Of a stretch of DNA of 64,000 nucleotides, positions 46,001-54,939 are shown one piece after another (position 1 is the first letter of the stretch; every line of letters begins with the position of its first letter). The stretch comes from Candidatus Eiseniibacteriota bacterium. Its GTDB lineage: Bacteria > Eisenbacteria > RBG-16-71-46 > CAIMUX01. The stretch spans positions 62,001 to 126,000 of the forward strand of contig CAIMUX010000001.1 of NCBI GenBank assembly GCA_903844735.1, read 5' to 3'. The notes under the pieces were generated by a model, which was not told the origin of the DNA, did no database searches, and worked only from the letters and a program-made list of their open reading frames with translations. The position numbers and the translations under genes were made by a program.

Positions 46001-46678
46001 GGTCAGATGTATCCGCCGGGCGACGCGGATGTGGACGGTGGAAGGACCACCCTGCTGAGCCCCATCTTCGATCTTAGCGATGCCACGTCAGCCGTCGTCG
46101 GATACTGGCGCTGGTACACCAACAACCTGGGCCCAAACCCGGGTCAGGACTGGTGGGACGTGGAGGTGACCTCCGACGGGGAAACCTGGGTTTCCCTGGA
46201 GCACACAACCGAAAGCGCCAATGCGTGGACGTTCTTCAGCTTCAACGTCGATGCCTATGTGCCTCTGACGGACAAGATCCAGTTCCGATTCGTGGCCCGC
46301 GACGATTCCTTCGACTCCTTGGTCGAGGCCGCGGTCGACGACATCACGCTGGCGGTGACCCGGAGCCTTCCCACCGGTGTTCCGGGCGAGGGAGCGGTGA
46401 GCTGCGCCGGGTTCGTCGGTGTGTACCCCAATCCGCTCGGGCTGGCCGGGCGGATCGTCCTCCGTCAGGGTACGCGGGCTCGCCTGCAAATCTCGCTGTT
46501 CGACGTCGCGGGACGCCTCGTGCGGCGCCTGGTGGACGCCGAGGCGGATCCGGGGCTGCATACCCTGCAGTTTGACGGAGAGGATGGAGCCGGAAGACGC
46601 CTGGCTTCGGGAGTCTATTTCCTGAAGCTGGAGACACCGGGGGTCAGGCAGTACCGGCAGGTAACGGTCCTTCGATGA
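43100..46678 (+). CDS. Secreted gingipain-like C25 cysteine peptidase
   Basis: Exported peptidase of 1,192 residues, start at 43100 after GGGAGG, signal peptide ending near RAE. The C25 domain (about 225-575) opens with PVGLLVVSAAEFADD. It contains TFVLLVGDTPAIPHW, DLYYGVMW and PDLAVGRLSVDDATQL. The catalytic His439 lies in YSGHGTEVMW and Cys472 in SYSCMTGDY. Then come several beta domains, including two DxDG-type CARDB-like repeats (LAGDADGQCDAGETF, DGDGVADPGETLYL) and a MAM/jelly-roll-like region (WWDVEVTSDGETWVSL). The C-terminus is a FlgD/T9SS-like module (VYPNPLGLAGRIVL, LFDVAGRLVRRLVD, LASGVYFLKLE). Likely secreted and surface-anchored. Confidence 0.93.
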   Translation: MFRISRLRCPGLGLFLLLLIALFPFGARAEGFRLLESSEFAIEVECTLPPMKMDTVSVGGSVYTKVDIADSGTGGGEGAPRLPVLRRLLEVPFGAVWSVFVEAPEFREVPLTAPVLPLQPVQYGNDPVPPFVLNAQAYSKAGFSATPLAQLRELGTMRQHRLALLQVDAVQYDPARRVLRVLERARIRIVFQGTAAPMPAAEQERLRSPLFDSVVQRLVLNAPPARYFPGPPVGLLVVSAAEFADDPVLAAFLASKARRGLQVTHVSTAEIGSTTTAIRDYIRNAFWNWAVPPTFVLLVGDTPAIPHWSGIGDPFFPPTDLYYGVMWQEDAYAEYFPDLAVGRLSVDDATQLHNILGKIRSYEEVGWVGNDTWERSAAFMAGLDHAGDHEGELNAVINAFLDPRGYNPDRLYCYTNHATSKQVADAFNEGRALGTYSGHGTEVMWSDGPVFRQSDVRSLTNEVYPLIQSYSCMTGDYTMPECFGETWIRGPHGAVGFFGSSVESATLADVILSWHFYEAAYNAQAEGYPSNQTWMGGMVVYAKLTYAQHMGYEWSRGYLEQYNLLGDPSVDMWTGVPAVIQVEAPQLLVEGPTGLEISTAGSPNLMVTARKQDGQGDFFVVAWTDSTGHADLSFPGPIGPGTLALSVTGHDRAPWYREVPVIPPGKPTLVADTLRVLDLAGDADGQCDAGETFGLTLDLKNIGFEVAVGAWGFLLSSTPPGLEIITGLRSYGDIAPGDTRTNDQPFEVRLPSNVPDQQEMLVNLSVESDNPRLWNLHYHLTARAPTLQVCGDLVDDSPPRGDGDGVADPGETLYLSFWIENTGHAAAGDLAGGLACQDPNAEILDADGRCLGVEVGQRALLGSYKVKILDACPSSSRLALQSVISTPDGELTTLSYDLVVGPWFDDAEVDRGWQLSAPGDDATNGFWERLDPILTLSLAWHGEFVQPGEDHTPGLLNRRCFFTRNPIGQMYPPGDADVDGGRTTLLSPIFDLSDATSAVVGYWRWYTNNLGPNPGQDWWDVEVTSDGETWVSLEHTTESANAWTFFSFNVDAYVPLTDKIQFRFVARDDSFDSLVEAAVDDITLAVTRSLPTGVPGEGAVSCAGFVGVYPNPLGLAGRIVLRQGTRARLQISLFDVAGRLVRRLVDAEADPGLHTLQFDGEDGAGRRLASGVYFLKLETPGVRQYRQVTVLR

Positions 46679-46802
46679 CTTTCGGTCTCCTGTCGAGGTC
46701 CGGTCCCGTCCCTGATTCAGGGCACACGTGGGAATCACCTGCTGCCGCTGAAGACTACATCGGACCGGGGCGAGGCGCTAGCGGTCGCCACGTGCCCGCT
46801 CG

Positions 46803-47609
46803 TCAAGCCCGACGGACGATCGCGCGAACCTTGTCGCCCACGGGGAAGACCCCGTAGAACGCATCGACCACCGGGTGGAGCGAGTAGGTCCGCCACGAGA
46901 TGAGCCGAAAGCCGCCCCGCGCGAGAAGCGCCTCAAACGAGTCCCGGGCATACTCGTGGCAGTGGCCCGGGACGTACTCCACGGGATAGCGCCGCCGATG
47001 CAGGCCGGTGCGCCGCAGCCACCGTTTCCAGGCCGGGCCGAGGCCGTCGATGTTGGGGAACTCCAGCACCGCATGGCCACCTTCCAGGAGGAGCCCGTGC
47101 AGGCGTGCTGCCGCTTTCCGAGGGTCGGGCAGATGTTCGAGCACATGGCGGAGGATGACGATGTCGTGCCTGCCTCCCAGGTCACACGAGAGGAAATCCC
47201 CGGCGACAATCTCGATCCCGAGCTCCGCCTGCGTCCACGCAGCGAGCGAGGAAGACAGCTCGAGCCCCTGTACCTCGTACCCGGCCTCGTGGGCCAGATA
47301 GAGCAGCCGCCCGTTCCCGCAGCCGAGATCGAGGAGACGCGCGGGTGGTGGCAGAAGCTGCCGCACGGCCTGAAAGGTGAGGGTGGCGCCGCGGTTTCCC
47401 GGATGCGCGTTGTCGCCGGGAGAGATCCGGGTGTCCGCGTACTTCTCCTGATTCAGCCCGCCCGCGAGATCGTAGTTGACGAGGCGGCAATCGACGCAGC
47501 GGTAGAACAGGTACTGGTCCTCGTTCCCTTGGGTGTAGAAGAGGCGCAGGCGAAGGCTTCCGCAGAGGCGACAGGGGAAGACCGGTCCAGAGTCAGTTGA
47601 ACGCGGCAT
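46803..47609 (-). CDS. Class I SAM methyltransferase with N-terminal zinc ribbon
   Basis: Methyltransferase of 268 residues. The N-terminus carries two cysteine pairs (CRLCGS, CVDCRL), a ribbon common in Methyltransf_23/13-type enzymes of sugar and polyketide pathways. The SAM motif is LLDLGCGNGRLLYLAHEAG, followed by VQGLELSSSLA and a post-I motif region DIVILRHVLEHLPDP. The C-terminal part (YVPGHCHEYARDSFEALLARGGFRL) is typical of the same family. The substrate cannot be deduced. Its 3' end faces the C25 gene, and another methyltransferase gene lies just upstream. Confidence 0.88.
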   Translation of the reverse strand: MPRSTDSGPVFPCRLCGSLRLRLFYTQGNEDQYLFYRCVDCRLVNYDLAGGLNQEKYADTRISPGDNAHPGNRGATLTFQAVRQLLPPPARLLDLGCGNGRLLYLAHEAGYEVQGLELSSSLAAWTQAELGIEIVAGDFLSCDLGGRHDIVILRHVLEHLPDPRKAAARLHGLLLEGGHAVLEFPNIDGLGPAWKRWLRRTGLHRRRYPVEYVPGHCHEYARDSFEALLARGGFRLISWRTYSLHPVVDAFYGVFPVGDKVRAIVRRA

Positions 47610-47616
47610 GGCGACG

Positions 47617-48411
47617 CTATCCTACTTCACGACTCGGGTGCGTGTTTGGACGCTCTCGCGATCCAAGGAGCGGCACCGTGTTGACTCGACGAGCGCGCGC
47701 GACCATCGCGTAGCCCCGGAAGATGTGCTCCTCCGTCACGGACAGCCCCAGGGACCGGAGAATCGCCGCTCCGGTCGGCTGTGGGTGCACGTGCCAGGCG
47801 GCCAGCCAGGCAAGTGCGGCGGTGCGGGCCGGTCCGGGCCACGCCTCGAATCCGCCGAAATCTACCACGTGAATCGTTCCTTCGGACGCCAACGCCGCGA
47901 GAGCCCCGCGAATCGCCGCCTCCCGGTCGGGCATCATCGACAGTGCATACGAGAACACGATCGCGTCAAACGGCTCGGTTCGGGCGAACGGTTCGCGCGG
48001 GTCGCTCTTTCCTGCGGCTCGGCATGCGAAGGCGATGCGTCCGGAGAGCCGGGCGGGCAGTTTCGCCGTCGCCGTCCGCAGCATTTCGGTAGAAACATCG
48101 ATGCCGCAGAGCGTGGTTCCAGGAAGGCGGGGGGCGAGCATGCGAAGGTTACGACCCGTGCCGCAGCCGACTTCGAGGATCGCTCCACCTGCAGGCACCG
48201 CAATCCCGCGCAGCAGCCGGTCGCGGCCGGGCAGGAAGAGCGGCCGGGTCGCGTCGTAGACGTGTCGCTGCCACCGGTAGAGGCTGTCCATGCGGGCGGC
48301 TTGGACAAACGGTTCCGCCTCCCCGGGAGGGGTGTCGAGTGACCCGGTCTTGACGCGGCCGGTCACGGCGGACCCCGGCGAATCGCGGGCGGATCTTTGC
48401 TCTTGTCCCAC
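47617..48411 (-). CDS. SAM methyltransferase, BtaB-like
   Basis: 264 residues. GTG 48411 with AAGGAGG nine bases upstream sets the start. The opening MDSLYRWQRHVYDATRPLF and LPGRDRLLRGI, then ILEVGCGTGRNLRML and a SYALSMMPD motif, resemble BtaB, the N-methyltransferase that completes betaine-lipid headgroups. The partner BtaA, which makes the homoserine ether, is not in the window, so this assignment stays open. It may be any small-molecule N-methyltransferase. It ends eight bases before the next minus-strand methyltransferase and is likely co-transcribed. Confidence 0.8.
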   Translation of the reverse strand: MGQEQRSARDSPGSAVTGRVKTGSLDTPPGEAEPFVQAARMDSLYRWQRHVYDATRPLFLPGRDRLLRGIAVPAGGAILEVGCGTGRNLRMLAPRLPGTTLCGIDVSTEMLRTATAKLPARLSGRIAFACRAAGKSDPREPFARTEPFDAIVFSYALSMMPDREAAIRGALAALASEGTIHVVDFGGFEAWPGPARTAALAWLAAWHVHPQPTGAAILRSLGLSVTEEHIFRGYAMVARARRVNTVPLLGSRERPNTHPSREVG

Positions 48412-48484
48412 GTGCCCCGACCTCCTTCAGAGCGAGTGAGGGCAGTCTGATCTGTGGATTCATGCGGCGTCAAGCTGTGTGCGG

Positions 48485-48620
48485 GACCTGAGATTTGGAG
48501 CAGGCTTCGGGCTTGAATTCCTCGCCTCCAGAGACGGCTCTACGCCCTCCGGCCCGAAGTCCGAAGCCCGAGCGACGAAGTCTGAAGCCCGGCTTCTGAA
48601 GTCAGTCGGTTTCGTTCCCT
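48485..48620 (+). repeat. Intergenic GAAGYC-type repeat, locus 3
   Basis: Repeated CGAAGTC / GAAGCCC units (48540-48600), ending, as at locus 1, in a TTCGTTCCCT stretch (about 48611). It lies between divergent methyltransferase and M16 genes. Confidence 0.7.
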
Positions 48621-48757
48621 GCCCGACTCTCAGAACCACTTTTCCAACCATTGGCCCCCGCTCCGCTTCGTGCTACCGTCCCCCGATGGCGGTCGGGTGC
48701 GCGGCGGCTGCGGGCGAGTTTCCCGCGCCCAACATCCGAAGACCAACGGAGGACACG

Positions 48758-50272
48758 ATGAAACGGACGACCCGAGCAGTCGGCTTCTGGCCGGCGGCGC
48801 TCCTTCTCCCCTTATTGGCCTTGCTGGCGCCCCCGCCCTGCATGGCGGCGGGCTTCGCCGATCTCGAGACACAGGTGAAGCAGTTCACTCTGCCCAACGG
48901 GCTCACCGTGTTGGTTCTCGAGCGGCACGACGCTCCTGTCTTCTCCTTCGCGACCTACGTGGACGCGGGCGGCGTCAATGAGGTGGCGGGGATCACCGGC
49001 GTGGCCCACATGTTCGAGCACATGGCCTTCAAGGGGACGCGTACCGTCGGCACCACCGACGTCGTGGCCGAGACGAAGGCGCTCGACGCTGTGGACGCCG
49101 CCTTTGATGCTCTCTTCGCCGAGCGCGAAAAGGGGGAGGAGGCTGACTCCACCCTTCTCACGACTCTGGCGGCCGTTTTCAAGCAGGCGCAGGATGACGC
49201 CCGAAAGCTTGTCGTGAGCAATGACTTCACCAAGATCGTGGAAGAGAACGGCGTGGTCGACCTGAACGCCGGCACGATGATGGATGGCACCATGTATTAC
49301 TACAGCCTTCCGAGCAATCGCCTCGAGCTGTGGGCGCGCTTGGAGGGGGATCGCCTGACCCAACCGGTGCTGCGCGAGTTCTACACCGAGCGCGACGTGG
49401 TGCAGGAGGAGCGCCGCTCCCAGGAATCGAGTCCGATGGGCCGGGTCTTCAGCACATGGTGGATCGCGAGCTTCCTTGCTCACCCCTACGGCAACGGTCT
49501 CATCGGCCACGTTTCGGACCTCAAGGCGATCACCCGCCATGACGCCGAAACCTTCTTTCGCGAGCACTACATGGCCAAGAACGTCACTCTCGCCATCGTC
49601 GGTGACGTCAAGGTCTCCGAGGTGCAGCGCGTCGTCACGAAGTACTTCTCGGGAATGAGCGACGCTCCCAAGCCGGGACCGGTGCGCACGCAGGAGCCGC
49701 GCCACGAGGCGGAGATCCGCGTCACCGTGGAAGAAGACGCCCAGCCGATGGTTCTCCTCGGCTACCAGATCCCCGGGATCTCGTCGAAAGACTGGTCGGC
49801 ATGGGAATGCCTCACCATCGTCGCGGGGCAGGGGCGCTCGAGCCGCCTCTACGAGCGGTTGGTGAAACTGGACAAGACGGCGGTGCAGGCCGGCTCGGGG
49901 AGCGGTTTCCCCGGCGACAAGTATCCGAACATGTTCCTCGCGCAGGCGATCGTCGCACGCGGGGCAAGCACCGACACGGTAGAGACCGCCATGCGCCAGG
50001 AGCTGGACCGGCTGGCCAAGGACGGGCCTACCGCAGCGGAACTGCAGAAGGCCAAGAGGTTGACCCGTGCCTCCTTCATCCGCGGGTTGCGGGCCAACTC
50101 CGGGCTGGCCCTTCAGCTCGCTACCAGCCAGGGCAAACAGGGAGACTGGCGCAAACTCTTCCGTTACCTCGACGGGATCGACAAGGTCACCGCGGACGAT
50201 GTCCGCCGTGTGGCCGCCGAGGCCTTCCGCGAGGGGAACCGAAGCGTCGGCGTGCTCCGCAAGCCCGCCTAG
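48758..50272 (+). CDS. M16-family zinc peptidase (catalytic subunit)
   Basis: Exported M16B peptidase of 504 residues, start ATG 48758 after GGAGGAC, signal peptide to about MAAG. The inverted zinc motif is HMFEH (His84, Glu87, His88) in GVAHMFEHMAFKG, and the third ligand Glu lies in the VEENGVVDLNAGTMMDGT region. C-terminal half RLTRASFIRGLRANSGLALQLA is family-typical. It forms a pair with the next gene, the usual heterodimeric arrangement. Located in the periplasm or surface. Confidence 0.94.
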   Translation: MKRTTRAVGFWPAALLLPLLALLAPPPCMAAGFADLETQVKQFTLPNGLTVLVLERHDAPVFSFATYVDAGGVNEVAGITGVAHMFEHMAFKGTRTVGTTDVVAETKALDAVDAAFDALFAEREKGEEADSTLLTTLAAVFKQAQDDARKLVVSNDFTKIVEENGVVDLNAGTMMDGTMYYYSLPSNRLELWARLEGDRLTQPVLREFYTERDVVQEERRSQESSPMGRVFSTWWIASFLAHPYGNGLIGHVSDLKAITRHDAETFFREHYMAKNVTLAIVGDVKVSEVQRVVTKYFSGMSDAPKPGPVRTQEPRHEAEIRVTVEEDAQPMVLLGYQIPGISSKDWSAWECLTIVAGQGRSSRLYERLVKLDKTAVQAGSGSGFPGDKYPNMFLAQAIVARGASTDTVETAMRQELDRLAKDGPTAAELQKAKRLTRASFIRGLRANSGLALQLATSQGKQGDWRKLFRYLDGIDKVTADDVRRVAAEAFREGNRSVGVLRKPA

Positions 50273-50311
50273 GAGCTCTCACACATGACGCGGGTTAGAA
50301 GGAGGAGATCG

Positions 50312-52498
50312 ATGCGAATCACGAGAACAGTCGCGCGGGCGGCCGTTGCGCTCGCAGCCCTCATGATCCTGGTTTCGGCGGCGGGACGTGCCCTGGCCGG
50401 GGACGATCCGTGGACGGATCCCCGCAAGCTGGTCTATCCGCCGCTGGGCGAGATCCAGGTGCCGAAGCCGGATCGCGTTGTCCTGCCCAATGGCCTGGTG
50501 GTCTATTTTCTCGAGAACCACGACTTCCCGCTGTGCGACGCGCGGGCCTTACTCCGCGCCGGCTCCATCTATGAGCCGATGGAGAAGGTCGGGCTGGCCT
50601 CGATCACCGGTGAAGTGATGCGCTCCGGCGGCTCCGTAGCCATGCCGGGTGATTCGCTCGACCGGCGGCTCGAAGGACTGGGGGCCAGCGTCGAGATCCG
50701 AATCGGTGACACCGACGGCTCGGCCGGCGTCTCCACCCTGAGCGAGAACTTCGACGAAGGGCTGCGCATTCTCGCCGACCTACTCCGCCACCCCGCTTTT
50801 CCCGCGGAGAAGATCGACCTGGCGAAGAACAAAGAGAAGACCAACATTTCCTCGCGCAACGACGAGATGTTGGACATTCTTTTCCGCGAGTTTCCCCGCC
50901 TGGTCTATGGCCGGGAGCACCCGTACGCTCGCACCACCGAGTACGCCACTGTCGACGCCATCACCCGCGATGACTTGGTCGCCTTCCACGATGCCTATCT
51001 CCACCCCGATCGCATGATCCTGACGGTGTACGGAGATTTTCAGCGGGCCAAGGTGGAGAAAGTCCTGCGCGCGGCATTCGGCGATTGGCCTCGCTCCACG
51101 GTGCCGCTGCCGCCCGATCCCCAGGTCTCTGACCGGACTTCGGCCGGGTTCTATTTCGCCAACAAGTCGGACGCCACCAACACCGGTGTCGTCATCGGGC
51201 AGGTCGGGATGCGCATGGATCACCCCGACTACCCGGCGATGGCGCTGCTCAACGAGATCCTGGGCGGCGGCTTTTCCAGCAGGCTCTTCAACGAGATCCG
51301 CACGAAGCGTGGTCTCGCCTATGCCACCGGTTCGATGACGGGCGCGGACTACCATCACCCCGGGGCCATGTTCTTCTACGCCATGACCCAGGCCGACTCC
51401 ACCGGGCGCACCACCGGCTACATGCGTGAGGAGATTCAGAAAGTCCTTGCGGAGCCGGTCACATCCGAGGAGATCACACGCGCGCGCGACGCCATCCTGA
51501 ACTCCCTCGTCTTCGCGCTGTCCTCCAAGGGCGCGGTGTTGAATCGGCTCGCCCAGTATGAGTTCTACGGCTACCCGCCCGACTTCTTGCAGCGCTACCA
51601 GGAGGCGATCCGCAATCTGACTCCGGCCGATCTGCTGGTGGCGGCCAAGCGGAACATCCGGCCTTCGGATTTCGTGACCATGGTGGTGGGCAATGGCGAG
51701 AAGGTGCTCCCTGCGGTAGCCCCTCTCGGCGAGCCGAAGACGGTCGACATCAGCATCCCCGAGCCGGCGGCGCCGACGGGAGAGGCGCTTCCTCCGGCCA
51801 CCGAGGCCGACTGGGCGAAGGGGCAGGAACTGTTAGCCGCGGCCCGTAAGGCGACCTTCCCGGGGAACCCGGCCGACCTCAAGGATTTGACCTTGAGCGA
51901 GTCCGGGACGCTGAAGATGCAGGGCCAGGAAATGTCCTTGTCCGCGAAGACCGTGCGCGTCCTGGCTACCGGCTGCACCTGGACGGAGCAGAAGCTCCCC
52001 TTCGGGTTGATGGCGAGCGCCGTGTGCGGAGAGTCGGGCTGGGCGAACGTCCCCGGTCAGGGCGTCCAGGACCTCTCGCCGGGACAGCTTCAAGACAAAA
52101 AGCAGGAGGACATGCGGGATCTGCTGCTCATCCTGCTCGATCCTAAGGTGCTGAAGGCCCGGGTCATCCCGGGTGGATTGTCCCTCGCGGGTGCTGGGGA
52201 GAAGAAGGTTCCGGCGGTGGCGGTGGAGAGCGACATCATCAGGGAGTGGCGGATCCTTTTCGACCCTGAGAGCGGCCGGATCGCGGCGATCCGGTACCGC
52301 GGTGCTCCTCCGATGGGAGGTCCGCCCACGACCCTCACCGATACGTTCGGGGACTACCGGGCGCTCGGCAACGCTCTCTCCTGGCCACACGAACACGGGA
52401 CCCTGATAGGCACAGAGCCGTTTCTCACCATGAAGATCACCGAAATCACGCTGAATACCGCGCCGCCGGCGACGCTTTTCGAGAAACCGAAGCCCTGA
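50312..52498 (+). CDS. M16-family protein, non-catalytic subunit
   Basis: Exported protein of 728 residues. ATG 50312 has AGAAGGAGG upstream; the earlier ATG at 50285 lacks one. The M16 fold is clear (VVLPNGLVVYFLENHDFP, ALLRAGSIYEP, LNEILGGGFSSRLFNEIRTKRGLAY), but the HxxEH position reads ITGEVMRSGG, so zinc binding is lost. C-terminal residues about 480-728 form an extra domain (LTLSESGTLKMQGQEMSL). It lies 39 bases after the active partner, so it is probably the beta subunit of the M16 heterodimer. Confidence 0.92.
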   Translation: MRITRTVARAAVALAALMILVSAAGRALAGDDPWTDPRKLVYPPLGEIQVPKPDRVVLPNGLVVYFLENHDFPLCDARALLRAGSIYEPMEKVGLASITGEVMRSGGSVAMPGDSLDRRLEGLGASVEIRIGDTDGSAGVSTLSENFDEGLRILADLLRHPAFPAEKIDLAKNKEKTNISSRNDEMLDILFREFPRLVYGREHPYARTTEYATVDAITRDDLVAFHDAYLHPDRMILTVYGDFQRAKVEKVLRAAFGDWPRSTVPLPPDPQVSDRTSAGFYFANKSDATNTGVVIGQVGMRMDHPDYPAMALLNEILGGGFSSRLFNEIRTKRGLAYATGSMTGADYHHPGAMFFYAMTQADSTGRTTGYMREEIQKVLAEPVTSEEITRARDAILNSLVFALSSKGAVLNRLAQYEFYGYPPDFLQRYQEAIRNLTPADLLVAAKRNIRPSDFVTMVVGNGEKVLPAVAPLGEPKTVDISIPEPAAPTGEALPPATEADWAKGQELLAAARKATFPGNPADLKDLTLSESGTLKMQGQEMSLSAKTVRVLATGCTWTEQKLPFGLMASAVCGESGWANVPGQGVQDLSPGQLQDKKQEDMRDLLLILLDPKVLKARVIPGGLSLAGAGEKKVPAVAVESDIIREWRILFDPESGRIAAIRYRGAPPMGGPPTTLTDTFGDYRALGNALSWPHEHGTLIGTEPFLTMKITEITLNTAPPATLFEKPKP

Positions 52499-52587
52499 CC
52501 CGGTAGGGGGAGAATCGTTTCAACTGAGTCAGATTTGTCGACAGGGGTCGCCCCGGGCGGTACCGAAGGAGAGGCAGGAGGAGACTG

Positions 52588-54423
52588 ATGGACGCACGCG
52601 ATGCCGAGAGGGGGGCCCCGGGCCCGCCGCACCGCCCGCCGCGGGACGCGGGCGGTCCCAAGGGGTCGCCTGACTTTGCCGAGCCGCCTGACTCCGCCGC
52701 GACGGCCGACCCCGCCAAGCAGCCCGACTCCGCCGAGTCGATCGATCCCGCCGCGCCGACCGACTTCATCCGCACCATCGTGGCCGCGGATCTGCGCGAG
52801 GGAAAGAACGGCGGCCGCGTACACACGCGATTTCCGCCGGAGCCCAACGGCTATCTTCACATCGGACACGCCAAGGCGTTCAGCCTGAATTTCGGCGTGG
52901 CCGAGGAGTTCGGCGGGCAGTGCAACCTCCGTTTCGACGACACCAATCCTGTGAAAGAGGACGTCGAGTACGTCGAGTCGATCCAGGCAGACATCCGCTG
53001 GCTCGGGTACGACTGGGGCGATCGGCTCTTCCATGCGTCCGACTACTACGAACAGCTCTACGCGTGGGCACAAACGTTGATTGGTCAAAGCAAGGCGTAT
53101 GTCTGCGACTTGAGTCCAGATGACGTGCGTAGCTACCGCGGCACGCTCACCGAACCGGGGAAGAACAGTCCGTTCCGGGATCGTTCCGTGGAGGAAAACC
53201 TCGATCTGTTCCGCCGGATGCGCTCCGGTGAGTTCGACGAGGGGGCGAGCACGCTACGGGCCAAGATCGACATGAGTTCGCCCAACATGAACCTGCGTGA
53301 CCCTATCATGTATCGGATCATCAAAGCGTCTCACCACCGGACCGGGGACACGTGGTGCATCTACCCCAGCTACGACTGGGCGCACGGCCAGTCGGACGCT
53401 CTCGAGGGGATCACCCACTCGCTCTGCTCGCAGGAGTACGAGATCCATCGCCCGCTCTATGACTGGTTCCTCGATCAGCTTGCCCTGCCGCAACGGCCGC
53501 GCCAGATCGAGTTCGCGCGGCTGAACCTCTCCTACACCGTAATGAGCAAGCGACTGCTGCTGCAGTTGGTGAAGGACGGCCTGGTCACCGGCTGGGACGA
53601 CCCCCGAATGCCGACCCTGTGCGGGATGCGGCGACGCGGCTACACCCCGGAGGCGATCCGCGCCTTCATGGGAAAGATCGGCATGGCCAAGCGCGACAGC
53701 ACCGTCGACTTGGCTCTGCTCGAGCATTGCGTGCGTGAAGATCTGAACAAGCGGGCACCCCGGGTGATGGGGGTGCTGCGGCCGCTGAAGCTCGTCCTCG
53801 ACAACTACCCCGAGGGACAGGTCGATGAGATGGAGTTGGTGAACAATCCGGAGGATCCGTCGGCGGGAACGCGGCAGGTGCCGTTCTCGCGGGTACTGTA
53901 CATCGAGCGGGACGACTTCCGCGAGGAACCGCCCAAGGGGTACTTCCGGCTCTATCCCGGTAATGAGGTGCGCCTGCGCGGGGCGTTTATCGTGCGGTGT
54001 ACGGGCGTGGTGAAGGACGCGACCGGGGAGGTAGCGGAGGTGCACTGCACCTATGACCCGGCCACCCGCGGCGGCAACGCGCCCGACGGACGGAAGGTGA
54101 AGAGCACGATTCATTGGGTTTCGATGGCCCACGCGGTGGAGGCGGAAGTTCGGCTTTACGAGACGCTCTTTTCGGTGCCGAATCCCGGGGACGACGAGGC
54201 TACGGGCGGGGACTGGAAGTCGGTGTTGAACCCGAACTCGCTCGCGGTGGTCACCGACTGCAAGCTCGAGCCTTCGCTGCGCGACGTGCAGCCGGGTTGG
54301 TATTGTCAGTTTGAGCGGTTGGCGTACTTTTCGGTCGATTCGGACTCGGCGCCGGGGCGGCTGGTGTTCAACAGGACGGTTACGCTGCGGGATAGTTGGG
54401 CCAGGGCGGAGAAGAAGGGGTAG
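52588..54423 (+). CDS. glnS: Glutaminyl-tRNA synthetase
   Basis: Class I synthetase of 611 residues that charges tRNA-Gln directly. Signatures: [16 protein letters not shown] (HIGH), [42 protein letters not shown] (KMSKS-type) and the C-terminal beta-barrel part (RYLGNE-like [32 protein letters not shown]). ATG 52588 follows AGGAGGAG. The first 57 residues are a low-complexity Pro/Asp/Ser/Ala extension ([15 protein letters not shown]) before [11 protein letters not shown], where ordinary GlnRS begins. Confidence 0.96.
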   Translation: MDARDAERGAPGPPHRPPRDAGGPKGSPDFAEPPDSAATADPAKQPDSAESIDPAAPTDFIRTIVAADLREGKNGGRVHTRFPPEPNGYLHIGHAKAFSLNFGVAEEFGGQCNLRFDDTNPVKEDVEYVESIQADIRWLGYDWGDRLFHASDYYEQLYAWAQTLIGQSKAYVCDLSPDDVRSYRGTLTEPGKNSPFRDRSVEENLDLFRRMRSGEFDEGASTLRAKIDMSSPNMNLRDPIMYRIIKASHHRTGDTWCIYPSYDWAHGQSDALEGITHSLCSQEYEIHRPLYDWFLDQLALPQRPRQIEFARLNLSYTVMSKRLLLQLVKDGLVTGWDDPRMPTLCGMRRRGYTPEAIRAFMGKIGMAKRDSTVDLALLEHCVREDLNKRAPRVMGVLRPLKLVLDNYPEGQVDEMELVNNPEDPSAGTRQVPFSRVLYIERDDFREEPPKGYFRLYPGNEVRLRGAFIVRCTGVVKDATGEVAEVHCTYDPATRGGNAPDGRKVKSTIHWVSMAHAVEAEVRLYETLFSVPNPGDDEATGGDWKSVLNPNSLAVVTDCKLEPSLRDVQPGWYCQFERLAYFSVDSDSAPGRLVFNRTVTLRDSWARAEKKG

Positions 54424-54604
54424 CCTGTCCGTACCCGGTCACGGTCAAGCCGATCACCGCCAGAGGACGGGCACCGTGGCCACCAGACGTGCGGGGTCTC
54501 GGGGATCCATACGGGACTGCCATTCGCTGCTCTCCGCCGAGAGGATCTTCAGGTGGAGTTCGGTGTCCTCTTCCATCTGTCAAGTTGCGGTCAGGGTCGG
54601 TCTT

Positions 54605-54937
54605 TCAGTCCAGCCAGTCCCCAAAGTAGGCCCGGTGCGCCTCGCACCGGCAACGCTCGTCCCCCGGTTGTACACAGGCGCGAATGATCGCCAGCCGTCT
54701 CTCTCCCTCTTCCTTCGGTATCGGGTCAGAGTCGTGCACAACGTCCGGACCGGCAAACATCTCACGGCACAAGCGGATGGTGTATACTTGGCAAGCCGCA
54801 CACCAGTAATAGTCATCCGTGCACTCATCCCCCATGATCCGGGCCGAGATGCCGGCCACACGGTCGTCATCTCCCAGGGGGTGCCGGCATCGACTGCAAT
54901 GCCTGCCGGACTCCGGGGTCAAGTTGCCCACCTCCAT
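54605..54937 (-). CDS. Small zinc-ribbon-like protein
   Basis: 110 residues starting at ATG 54937, two bases after the stop of the upstream membrane protein gene. It has cysteine pairs CSRC (Cys14, Cys17) and CAAC about 30 residues later, plus further Cys in RCRCEAHRAY, so it is a probable zinc-binding protein. No family is recognised. It is likely co-transcribed with 54940-55494. Confidence 0.65.
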   Translation of the reverse strand: MEVGNLTPESGRHCSRCRHPLGDDDRVAGISARIMGDECTDDYYWCAACQVYTIRLCREMFAGPDVVHDSDPIPKEEGERRLAIIRACVQPGDERCRCEAHRAYFGDWLD

Positions 54938-54939
54938 CT

